From Gammaproteobacteria bacterium (GTDB lineage Bacteria > Pseudomonadota > Gammaproteobacteria > Chromatiales > Chromatiaceae), in the NCBI GenBank assembly GCA_030620735.1, contig JAUXDV010000097.1, positions 1-7,322 of the forward strand: 7,322 nt of DNA. The letters are read 5' to 3'. Position 1 is the stretch's first letter. Each line of letters opens with the position of its first letter. This document shows positions 1 through 6,189 of the stretch, piece by piece. Under the pieces are notes generated by a model. That model searched no databases and was not told the DNA's origin. It saw only the letters and a list, made by a program, of their open reading frames with translations. A program made the translations under genes and the position numbers.

Positions 1-2001
1 TTGCCATTGCCCCTTGTGCTGCATCGTGGGTTCTTCGCCCTCAAACACGACATAGCTATAGCGGCTGTAGTGGGGCAGTTTGCGGGCGATGCCGGGCGCT
101 GCATCAAGCGGCTGGATGCTCAACAGGGCGATGCTGATCTGTGGATTGCGGGGGTGTCGTCTGCTGACGGCAATGCTGCGCTCGTGCATTTTCTGGTTCT
201 TGTCATCCGGCAGTTCATTCATAACCTGTTCAAACAGCGAGGCGAAGCGATTTTCGGCGCCAAAAACCCAGATGAACCTGCCGTCAGGCAGTTGCTCAAG
301 TTCACTGTCCCAGCGTATCTCTATATCTGACTGACCTTTGCTCCAGCTTTCGGCAAGCTTGCGATAGCTCTCTCCGGCTGTTTTCGAGGCACTGGAGGGA
401 AGCACGATGGTGAGCTTGTGAGCGCCGAAAAGTTGCCCCAGGGTCGCCGGTGTTTCGCCCGGGTCCAGACGCCGGAACAGATCAAAGCGGGGGTCGATGC
501 TCAGGCGCAGCGGACGCTGCTGCAATAGCAGGTCGATCTCAAGAGTGCGCTTATCCATTATGAGAGTGTGCTGCAGGAGCTCTTCACCTTCTTCAATATG
601 GATAAAAATCGGCACCTGCAGTTGATAGGGGACTTCAGGCTGGGTTTGCAGCAGCTGCGCAGTGATGCGGTAGCCTGCCTCAGTTTTGCTGACACTGGTA
701 TTGCGCAATTTCAGAGCGGGTGCGCCGCTGCGCCGGACCCACTGCGAAAAGAGTCTCTCCAGCGGCTGCTCGCTGACCGTTTCGAATGACTTCTGCAGCT
801 CTTTAAAGCCCGCATGTCGAAAACGGTTGTTTGTGTAGAAGTGGCGCAGCCCCTGAATAAAAAGCCTGTCACCCAGCTGCATGCGCAGCATGTGAAAAAA
901 CATCATGCTCTTGGCGTAGCCGACCGCCTGGCTAATCTCACCATGGTGACCGCGAAAATCAGAGAGAGGGAAATCATCGGATTTTGCAACATAGTCAGCA
1001 TAGCTTTGCAGGCTGTTGCGGCGATAGGAGGCTCCCTTGCCCTGCTGCTCCTTGAGCAGATGATCCGCCAGGTAGGTGGTGAGTCCCTCGCTCCAGTTTC
1101 CGGAGGCGTAATCGACGTAGACGCCGTTGCCCCACCAGTTATGCAGGATTTCGTGCGGATAGGAGCTGTGGATGATAAATGGAAGACGCATCACGCGCGG
1201 ACCAAGCAGGGTAAAGGAGGGCATGCCGTAGCCGCTCTCCCAGAAGTTCTCCACCAGCGCAAACTTGTTATAGGGATACTCTCCCAGAAGATTCTGGTAG
1301 AGAGAGAGGTAGCGGCCGGTTGCAGCAAGATAGTTTTCAGCCAACTGCGGGTCATCACTGCGCAGATAAACCTGCGCCTCTGCAACCGGGGTGGTCTGTG
1401 TGTAGAGATGATAAGGTGCGGCAATCAGGTAGATATCATCCTGGGGGATGCTCTCCCGCCATCCACTGCTGTGATCCAGCGGTTCCCCCTGGCTGACGGC
1501 GCTCCATCCATCCGGCAGATGGATTTTCATGGTGAAACTCAGCAGGCTGTTTTCGATCACAGGGATCCAGTAGCTGCCGAGGCTGAGAAAGACACCCTCG
1601 GAAGAGATCAGCCCCGGTGTTGTCTCTCTGCCGCCGCTATATCCCTGGGATAGCGTGTCGAGGGGATGGTGAATGCGGCCGCCATAATCAATAGAGATCT
1701 TCCTGCCCGGCTGAGACAGCCGCAGCTGATAGCGCTCGACCGGGACTGCTGACTTGAGTTTATCTGGTGCAGAGAGCGTAGCGCCGGAAGTCGTTGTTAC
1801 AGGGTTAAGGCCGGCATGCAGATCGAACTCCAGCGAAGTCAGCGGGATGGGCAGGGTGAGGTGGTCTTCAACCCTGATGTCGCCTGTTTCGGGAGTGATC
1901 CATACCTCCAGGTCGTGGTGGATGAGATTGCTCTCCTGTGCCTGTGCAACTTGAAAGAGAGAGACCAATAGTAATAACAGGAGTATGGGAACAGCTTTCA
2001 T
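1..2001 (-). CDS. Secreted M1-family (gluzincin) metallopeptidase, 3' end cut by window edge
   Basis: Reading the minus strand from the ATG at 2001 gives 667 codons without a stop, so the C-terminus lies beyond the window. Residues 1-21 are a clear Sec signal peptide (MKAV, a run of six Leu, then AQA before Q22), which fixes the start; the ribosome site is weak. The zinc motif HEILH is at residues 283-287, followed by NWWGN and by the third ligand in NWSEG (E305). A VGYAKSMMFFHML stretch further on matches the region that carries the catalytic Tyr in M1 enzymes. The usual GAMEN substrate motif is replaced by ESGYGMPS (255-262), and the spacing from the second His to the Glu is 17 residues rather than the canonical 18. 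It is probably a periplasmic or cell-surface peptidase. Family assignment is firm; aminopeptidase activity is uncertain because the GAMEN Glu is missing. The last roughly 150 visible residues form an extra domain I do not recognise. It is divergent from the ChaN-PDZ lipoprotein gene. Confidence 0.9.
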   Translation of the reverse strand, partial: MKAVPILLLLLLVSLFQVAQAQESNLIHHDLEVWITPETGDIRVEDHLTLPIPLTSLEFDLHAGLNPVTTTSGATLSAPDKLKSAVPVERYQLRLSQPGRKISIDYGGRIHHPLDTLSQGYSGGRETTPGLISSEGVFLSLGSYWIPVIENSLLSFTMKIHLPDGWSAVSQGEPLDHSSGWRESIPQDDIYLIAAPYHLYTQTTPVAEAQVYLRSDDPQLAENYLAATGRYLSLYQNLLGEYPYNKFALVENFWESGYGMPSFTLLGPRVMRLPFIIHSSYPHEILHNWWGNGVYVDYASGNWSEGLTTYLADHLLKEQQGKGASYRRNSLQSYADYVAKSDDFPLSDFRGHHGEISQAVGYAKSMMFFHMLRMQLGDRLFIQGLRHFYTNNRFRHAGFKELQKSFETVSEQPLERLFSQWVRRSGAPALKLRNTSVSKTEAGYRITAQLLQTQPEVPYQLQVPIFIHIEEGEELLQHTLIMDKRTLEIDLLLQQRPLRLSIDPRFDLFRRLDPGETPATLGQLFGAHKLTIVLPSSASKTAGESYRKLAESWSKGQSDIEIRWDSELEQLPDGRFIWVFGAENRFASLFEQVMNELPDDKNQKMHERSIAVSRRHPRNPQISIALLSIQPLDAAPGIARKLPHYSRYSYVVFEGEEPTMQHKGQWQ

Positions 2002-2077
2002 CGATTAGGATACAATGTGATTCTTCGTGATTGGGTGTGTTCGTAATATCTCAATAACCCCGTGCATAGTGGCTGCT

Positions 2078-2164
2078 GTAGGTCGGGTTAGCGAAGCGTA
2101 ACCCGACAAAAACATCAGGAAAACGTCGGGTTACACTCCGCTGCGCTGCGTTAACCCGACCTAC
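2078..2164. repeat. Inverted REP pair (BIME-like, GTAG type)
   Basis: The outer 16-mers at 2078-2093 and 2149-2164 are inverted copies with one mismatch, beginning with GTAG and ending with CTAC. Inside are two separate hairpins. The first pairs GTCGGGTTA (2082-2090) with TAACCCGAC (2099-2107). The second pairs GTCGGGTTA (2125-2133) with TAACCCGAC (2152-2160). A GTAG foot followed by an imperfect palindrome is the known signature of REP sequences moved by RAYT (TnpA-REP) proteins, and two in opposite orientation make a BIME. No RAYT gene lies in the window. The element sits between two divergent genes and leaves about 75 bases for the promoter of the M1 gene. Confidence 0.72.
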
Positions 2165-2171
2165 GTTTTTT

Positions 2172-2203
2172 GCATTTAGGCACGGACTTTTTGAGAACTT
2201 ACG
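2172..2203. repeat. Left arm of long-range inverted repeat flanking the ChaN-PDZ gene
   Basis: Bases 2181-2203 are the reverse complement of 3485-3507 with one mismatch in 23. Beyond that core the match continues outward (GCATTTA here, GCATTCA there) after a two-base insertion, giving a 32-nt left arm. The pair encloses the lipoprotein gene. A match this long over 1.3 kb is not expected by chance. It may be the terminal repeats of a small mobile unit or two copies of a dispersed repeat; no transposase is present. Confidence 0.72.
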
Positions 2204-2262
2204 CAGGAGCATGGGAACGAGGAACATTATACGCAACTTCCAAACGCCAACAGGTCTTTCTG

Positions 2263-3474
2263 ATGACAATAAAAAACGCTATCCCCTGGTTGTCGGTTGC
2301 AACGATGATCGTCGCGCTTGCTGCCTGCTCCGAGGAACATCAATCACAACCGATGCCAGTCACTGACAATCATGCGCACCAGGCGGATGCCGAAGCCCCG
2401 GCGCCGCATGATGGCGGGGATTCCATCCGGAGATCCGTTGTCGTGGAGTTGAATGAAGCGCCGGGTCTTGATGAGATGATTCCGAAACTGCTGTCAAAAC
2501 AGCTCATCTCCGTTGGTGAAACGCATACGAATTATGGCCATCACCTCAATCAGCTGGAGATCATCCGCCGCATATATGCGGAGTTCCCCGATATTGCTAT
2601 CGGCATGGAGATGTTTCAGCAGCCTTACCAGTCCCAACTGGATTCCTTTATCAAAGGTGATCTGAGCGAGCGCCAGCTTCTTGAGGAGAGCGGCTGGTAC
2701 AAACGCTGGGGGTATGATTACAGGCTCTACCGCCCTGTTCTGGATTTTGCGCAAAAAAATCACATCCCGGTTGTGGCGCTGAACATCTCTACGGAGATGA
2801 AGGAGCGCGTCTCGGAGGTTGGTCTGGATGGAGTGGACGAAGAGGAGCGTCAGCAGCTGCCGGCAGAGATCGACCGTTCGGACCAGGCCTATGAACAGCG
2901 TCTGCGCGAAATATTCGAGCAGCATCCTCAGATGAAAAAAGAGGACTTCGACCGTTTTGTTGATGTGCAGCTGTTGTGGGATGAGAGCATGGCCGCACAG
3001 GCCGCCGCCTGGCTGCAGGCCCATCCCGGTAAAAAAATGATCCTGCTGGCGGGGTCAGGGCACCTGATTTATGGTTCCGGCATACCCAACCGTGTTACGC
3101 GGCGCATTCCCGTCGAGGGTGCGATCGTGCTGCCTGCGGATGGTCTGGAGATAACCCGTGAAATTGCTGATTTTGTCATCTATCCGCCAAAAGCGGCTCT
3201 ACCAGAGGCGGGCCTGATGGGGTTGTTTCTTGAAGATGCGGATAACGGCGTAAAGATCAGCGGGCTTGGCGGCAACAGCAGCGCAGCGAAAGCCGGGGTC
3301 AAACAGGATGATGTCATCCAGATGCTGAACGGTAAAAAGGTCACTACCCTCAGCGACATCAAGATTGAATTGCTGGACAAACCGCCGGGAGAGGAAGTCA
3401 GCCTGGGAGTCTCCAGGAAGGGGTTGGTGTGGGGAGAGGAGATGAAAGAGTTTATGTTTGAGTTGGGGAGGTAG
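2263..3474 (+). CDS. ChaN-family (haem-binding/TIKI superfamily) lipoprotein with C-terminal PDZ domain
   Basis: This 403-residue protein begins with a lipoprotein signal ending in the lipobox LAAC (C22). Ser follows at +2, which favours the outer membrane. A low-complexity linker rich in His, Ala and Pro leads to a ChaN/Cofac_haem_bdg domain from about residue 60 to 310. Its superfamily motifs are visible: VGETHTNYGHH (E86, H88, H93-H94), IGMEMFQ (E116) and AGSGH (H267). Residues 317 to about 390 form a PDZ domain (GLMGLFLED, SGLGGNSSAAKAGVKQDDVI, LNGKKV). ChaN proteins bind haem and are linked to iron uptake; relatives in the TIKI/TraB superfamily are metal-dependent hydrolases, so either role is possible. 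I chose ATG 2263 (AGG at 2252-2254) because the signal peptide starts there; the upstream TTG at 2170 would add 31 residues ahead of the signal and lies in the repeat. The gene is bracketed by a 23-bp inverted repeat and converges on pyruvate kinase. Confidence 0.92.
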   Translation: MTIKNAIPWLSVATMIVALAACSEEHQSQPMPVTDNHAHQADAEAPAPHDGGDSIRRSVVVELNEAPGLDEMIPKLLSKQLISVGETHTNYGHHLNQLEIIRRIYAEFPDIAIGMEMFQQPYQSQLDSFIKGDLSERQLLEESGWYKRWGYDYRLYRPVLDFAQKNHIPVVALNISTEMKERVSEVGLDGVDEEERQQLPAEIDRSDQAYEQRLREIFEQHPQMKKEDFDRFVDVQLLWDESMAAQAAAWLQAHPGKKMILLAGSGHLIYGSGIPNRVTRRIPVEGAIVLPADGLEITREIADFVIYPPKAALPEAGLMGLFLEDADNGVKISGLGGNSSAAKAGVKQDDVIQMLNGKKVTTLSDIKIELLDKPPGEEVSLGVSRKGLVWGEEMKEFMFELGR

Positions 3475-3484
3475 GGAAAATAAA

Positions 3485-3514
3485 CGTAAGTTCTCAAAAA
3501 GCCCGTGTGAATGC
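3485..3514. repeat. Right arm of long-range inverted repeat flanking the ChaN-PDZ gene
   Basis: Bases 3485-3507 match the reverse complement of 2181-2203 at 22 of 23 positions, and 3508-3514 continues the match after a 2-nt gap. This arm starts 10 bases past the lipoprotein stop and lies in the 54-base gap before the pyruvate kinase stop. I see no separate strong terminator hairpin in that gap. Confidence 0.72.
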
Positions 3515-3528
3515 CAGAGAACCTTCAC

Positions 3529-5019
3529 CTATTCATCCGCAGGATCATCGGGCACACACATCGGGGTTAGCTCAGAGTTCAACTCCACAATCTCCAGTCG
3601 GTGATTGCTGCAGGGGTGCTGTGGCGATGGTCCCTGTGTCATGAGGATCTTGCCATCCTCAATATCCCGGTCGGCGCACCAGCGGCGGATAAAGGGGCTC
3701 CAGTCCTGGCGGTCGGTTTTGACCTCTATCGGCAGTACGCCATAGGAGAACTGCAGCTCCTTGCAGGTTTTCTCGCGATGACTGAAGGCGATGATCCACA
3801 CGGGTAGACGAAAGCGAGTGACATTTCTTGCAGTATCACCGCTTGCAGTGGGTACTATGACGGCCAGCGGCAGGGAGCGTTCAATGATGTGGTGTATGCT
3901 CAGGGCAATCACATTGACTGAATCGACCTCCCACTCCCTATCCTGCTGCAGCAGACTCTGGTCAATCTCATGCTTCAGATGCCAAATCGGCCGGTCCGGT
4001 TCGGTAGCCGCGGCAATGCGTGCAAGCATGCTGACCGACTCCTCGGGATAATTGCCCATAGCAGATTCACCCGAGAGCATCACGCAGTCGGTGCCGTCGA
4101 GGATGGCGTTGGCGACATCGGTGGCCTCGGCGCGGGTCGGACGGCTGTAGTCAGTCATTGATTCGAGCATTTGCGTGGCTGTGATGACAGGCTTGCCTGC
4201 GTGATTGGCCTTGTGCATGATCTGTTTTTGCACCGAAGCGATGCGCTCGATAGGGATCTCCACACCGAGATCGCCGCGCGCAATCATCAAGCCGTCTGTG
4301 ACCTCGAGGATCTCATCGATGAGATCAAGCGCTTCGATGCGCTCGATCTTGGCGATGATAAACGGATGATAGTCCAGCTCATGTGCAGCCTTTCTGACAG
4401 CTTTGATATCCTCCGCCGAGGCGACAAATGACTGGCTGACAGCATCAACTCTGTTTTCAGCAGCAAAGGCGAGCCAGCGCTGGTCATTTTCGGTAAATGC
4501 ATCGACACCCAGGTCGATGCCCGGCAGATTGAGGCCTTTGCGGGATCTCAGCAGGCCGCCAACGATGACTTCACACTCGACATCATTGCCATTGGACTGC
4601 AGAACTTCCAGCTGGATGAAACCATCGTTGAGAAACAGGCGGTCTCCCTGCCTGACAGCCGCCGGCAGCCCCTTGAAACTGACGGAGAAGCGTTCGCGGG
4701 TTCCCCTGATCTGATCAGTCGTGAGAGTAATATACTCTCCCTTTTGCAGGGTAAAAGGTTCGTCGAGTTCTCCAATTCGCATCTTGGGTCCGGAGAGATC
4801 GCCCATGATGGCGATATGACGGCCGCTGGATGCAGCAACCTCCCGGATGCGTGTGATGAGGTTGCGATGGTAGTCGAAATCTCCGTGAGAGAAGTTCAGG
4901 CGGGCGATATTCATGCCTGACAGCATCAATCTCTCCAGCATCTCGGGAGAGTCAGATGCCGGGCCGATGGTGCAGATAATCTTTGTTTTATGATCGGGGG
5001 TGTATTGATTGAAGCTCAT
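3529..5019 (-). CDS. pyk: Pyruvate kinase
   Basis: The 496-residue product is a full-length pyruvate kinase, which converts phosphoenolpyruvate and ADP to pyruvate and ATP in the last step of glycolysis, in the cytoplasm. The N-terminal TKIICTIGPAS block, IARLNFSHGD (R40, N42, S44) and GDLSGPKMR (D74, K79) form the nucleotide and metal site. The B-domain lid spans roughly 80-175. IIAKIERIEA contains the catalytic Lys (K224) and the metal ligand E226; ARGDLGVEIP (D250) and the PVITATQMLESM block (T282) complete the active site. The C-terminal regulatory domain runs from about 360 and is a little longer than in E. coli PykF (470 residues), ending in an acidic Pro/Asp tail. All catalytic residues I can place are intact. 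The start ATG at 5019 has a GGA about 6 bases upstream. The gene lies downstream of the glycine-zipper gene on the same strand, separated by a repeat-filled 138-base gap, so it may have its own promoter. Confidence 0.97.
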   Translation of the reverse strand: MSFNQYTPDHKTKIICTIGPASDSPEMLERLMLSGMNIARLNFSHGDFDYHRNLITRIREVAASSGRHIAIMGDLSGPKMRIGELDEPFTLQKGEYITLTTDQIRGTRERFSVSFKGLPAAVRQGDRLFLNDGFIQLEVLQSNGNDVECEVIVGGLLRSRKGLNLPGIDLGVDAFTENDQRWLAFAAENRVDAVSQSFVASAEDIKAVRKAAHELDYHPFIIAKIERIEALDLIDEILEVTDGLMIARGDLGVEIPIERIASVQKQIMHKANHAGKPVITATQMLESMTDYSRPTRAEATDVANAILDGTDCVMLSGESAMGNYPEESVSMLARIAAATEPDRPIWHLKHEIDQSLLQQDREWEVDSVNVIALSIHHIIERSLPLAVIVPTASGDTARNVTRFRLPVWIIAFSHREKTCKELQFSYGVLPIEVKTDRQDWSPFIRRWCADRDIEDGKILMTQGPSPQHPCSNHRLEIVELNSELTPMCVPDDPADE

Positions 5020-5032
5020 AGATTCCGGGAAT

Positions 5033-5155
5033 AAAGTTTGCAGTCTTCAGTTTGTAGTTGGCAGCAAAACAGGAAAGTTTGCAGTCGTCAGTTAGCAGTA
5101 GGCAGTTTTCTTTCCATCTTTTGCTGCAAACTGCTTACTGCAAACTGCCAACTTT
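5033..5155. repeat. Three 34-nt copies of a heptad-stepped repeat, the third inverted
   Basis: Copy 1 (5033-5066) and copy 2 (5074-5107) are direct repeats 41 bases apart, both starting AAAGTTTGCAGTC. Copy 3 (5122-5155) is on the other strand, starting AAAGTTGGCAGT when read in reverse complement. Within each copy the sequence advances in 7-nt steps of the form CAGTNNG (for example CAGTCGT, CAGTTAG, CAGTAGG). Copies 2 and 3 match at about 25 of 32 positions, so the minus-strand transcript could fold a long imperfect hairpin with a short pyrimidine-rich loop. It begins two bases after the stop of the glycine-zipper gene, so it could slow decay or end that transcript; there is no proper U tract. 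Confidence 0.7.
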
Positions 5156-5157
5156 GG

Positions 5158-5466
5158 CTAGTCGTTGCCGCTGCCTTTTTTGGCGCCTTCGACTGCGCCT
5201 TCAGCTGTGCCTTCAACTAGACCGCCGACAGCACCTGCAGCGCCGCCAACAATGCCACCGACAACGGGCACGACTTCATTGCCTGCTTTGGCGCCTTCTG
5301 CTGTTCCTTCAGCAGTACCTGTTACTGCACCGCCAACTGCACCTGCGGTTCCGCCTTCGGTGCCGCCGACGACATCGCCTGTCTTCTCAGCCAGGTTTTT
5401 GTCATCTTCTGCATAAGCAGCTGCTGAGAACGCCAGGATAGATGCCAGTAAAATCATTTTTTTCAT
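5158..5466 (-). CDS. Small secreted glycine-zipper protein
   Basis: The start at 5466 is set by a strong ribosome site (GGAG at 5474-5477, 7-base spacer) and a signal peptide, MKKMILLASILAFSAAAYA, with cleavage after A19. The mature protein is about 83 residues, nearly all Gly, Ala, Val, Thr and Glu. It consists of two tandem 30-residue units, 33-62 and 69-98, identical at 22 positions and separated by NEVVPV. Each has GxxxG-type glycine zippers (GG..GG.AGAVGG) followed by a charged EGTAEG/EGAK segment, suggesting two pairs of close-packed helices that could insert in or lie on a membrane. There are no cysteines and no lipobox. Such proteins are usually periplasmic or outer-membrane associated; no specific function can be assigned. 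The open frame continues upstream to 5610, but that part has no good ribosome site and overlaps the promoter. Confidence 0.86.
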   Translation of the reverse strand: MKKMILLASILAFSAAAYAEDDKNLAEKTGDVVGGTEGGTAGAVGGAVTGTAEGTAEGAKAGNEVVPVVGGIVGGAAGAVGGLVEGTAEGAVEGAKKGSGND

Positions 5467-5473
5467 GTTTTTT

Positions 5474-5477
5474 CTCC
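5474..5477 (-). promoter_or_regulatory. Ribosome binding site of glycine-zipper gene
   Basis: GGAG on the minus strand, 7 bases before ATG 5466. It decides between this start and the longer upstream frame and agrees with the signal peptide beginning there. Confidence 0.75.
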
Positions 5478-5493
5478 AAAAGATATTGAATTG

Positions 5494-5512
5494 CGGAAGA
5501 AGATTTTTTCCG
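5494..5512. other. Small palindrome in the 5' leader of the glycine-zipper gene
   Basis: CGGAAGAA and TTTTTCCG surround a 3-base GAT loop, giving an 8-bp stem with one G-T pair on the plus strand. It lies between the predicted minus-strand promoter and the ribosome site, so the leader RNA could form a short hairpin there, with an A-C mismatch on that strand. It could equally be a protein-binding palindrome. Confidence 0.35.
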
Positions 5513-5521
5513 ACGATTCTC

Positions 5522-5550
5522 ATTCTGTAGCTTAAGAATCCCAGTGTCAA
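5522..5550 (-). promoter_or_regulatory. Sigma70-like promoter for glycine-zipper gene
   Basis: On the minus strand a perfect TTGACA (5545-5550) is followed after 17 bases by CAGAAT (5522-5527), 4 of 6 to the -10 consensus. Transcription would start near 5515, leaving a leader of about 50 bases before ATG 5466. This supports the short start and argues that 5467-5610 is not coding. I found no equally clear promoter for the plus-strand gene at 5662. Confidence 0.58.
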
Positions 5551-5661
5551 CATCAATTGCGTCATGCTGTATGAGTACATCCATCGATTTTCTCCGTAAA
5601 ATAATCGCATATCCTCATAAAATGTGCTTAACTTGGTAATGCTTTAGTTGTTCTCTGAATT

Positions 5662-6189
5662 ATGAAATATCTGCAAATACTGCGTGGAGCTCTCTTATCG
5701 TTGCTGTTGTTCATCAATCCACTGATGGCAGCTGCGAGTAGCAGCCACGAAATTCCTGACGAACTGCCCGAACTGGAGCAGATCAATGCCATTATCAATG
5801 CACATGAAGCTCCCCCGGGAGTCGTCTTTGTCATCTATGAATATGACGAGTCGGCACTCACCTGGATCATGCCGAGACTGGTCTATTATGTGACTCTTTT
5901 ACAGCAGCGTTTCCCGGATCTCACTGTGGCTGTTGTCTCACATGGTGATGAGATGCTCTCTTTGACAAAAGAGAATGCTGATATCTATCCTGAAGTCCAT
6001 TTTGATCTGGAGGTGCTGGTGTCAGAGCTCGAAGTGCTGTTTCATGTCTGCGGCTCTTTCGCCGCTCTCAACGATGTCGAGGAGAGTGACTTCCCTGATT
6101 CAATCGATGTCGTTCCTTTTGCTCCCGCCCAGGTTGAGGATTACAAATCGCTTGACTATGTCGTGATCGATGCGGAGCTGTCAGAGTGA
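5662..6189 (+). CDS. Periplasmic DsrE-like protein
   Basis: The 175-residue product starts with a Sec signal peptide (MKYLQILRGALLSLLLFINP, then LMAAA; cleavage near residue 23-25). The rest resembles the DsrE/DsrF-like fold: a first strand (GVVFVIYEYDESAL), a helix (PRLVYYVTLLQQRFPDL), a strand ending in VVSHGDE, and a Cys-bearing loop FHVCGSFAAL with the only cysteine at C130. The C-terminal PAQVEDYKSLDYVVI stretch is familiar from periplasmic relatives. DsrE proteins carry sulfur as persulfide on a conserved Cys in sulfur oxidation and tRNA thiolation. This exported version has one Cys and no partner CxxC, so sulfur or thiol carriage is plausible but unproven. The ATG at 5662 has no strong ribosome site. 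Its stop overlaps the next start in GTGA, so the two are co-translated. Confidence 0.87.
   Translation: MKYLQILRGALLSLLLFINPLMAAASSSHEIPDELPELEQINAIINAHEAPPGVVFVIYEYDESALTWIMPRLVYYVTLLQQRFPDLTVAVVSHGDEMLSLTKENADIYPEVHFDLEVLVSELEVLFHVCGSFAALNDVEESDFPDSIDVVPFAPAQVEDYKSLDYVVIDAELSE
6174..6177 (+). promoter_or_regulatory. Ribosome binding site for the overlapping GTG start
   Basis: GGAG inside the end of the DsrE-like gene, 8 bases before GTG 6186. With the GTGA stop-start overlap it supports a GTG start and translational coupling. Confidence 0.65.

Noticed and set aside
814..1653. 279-codon open frame on the plus strand
   Set aside because: It lies antisense to the M1 peptidase, whose minus frame shows signal peptide, zinc motif and domain order. 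The plus-strand translation has no recognisable domain.
2203..2225. Similarity of the GCATGGGAACGAGG stretch to a common GCGTGGGAACGAG-type dispersed repeat
   Set aside because: Only half of such a palindrome is present and the match rests on memory; without a genome search it is too weak to call.
2170..2262. Upstream TTG start extending the lipoprotein by 31 residues
   Set aside because: It would put 31 residues before a complete lipoprotein signal and would begin beside the inverted repeat arm; ATG 2263 has AGG at a suitable distance.
2494..3024. 176-codon open frame on the minus strand
   Set aside because: It is antisense to the ChaN-domain coding region, which has intact family motifs; no ribosome site or recognisable product.
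5060..5441. Plus-strand open frames rich in Arg, Leu and Pro opposite the glycine-zipper gene
   Set aside because: They are complements of Gly/Ala/Glu codons, with low-complexity translations and no ribosome site.
5467..5610. N-terminal extension of the glycine-zipper gene on the minus strand
   Set aside because: It overlaps the TTGACA-17-CAGAAT promoter and lacks the strong ribosome site found at 5474-5477; the signal peptide starts at 5466.
5567..5661. AT-rich stretch with TAAAAT-like -10 candidates upstream of the DsrE-like gene
   Set aside because: No -35 box at proper spacing could be found, so no promoter is called.
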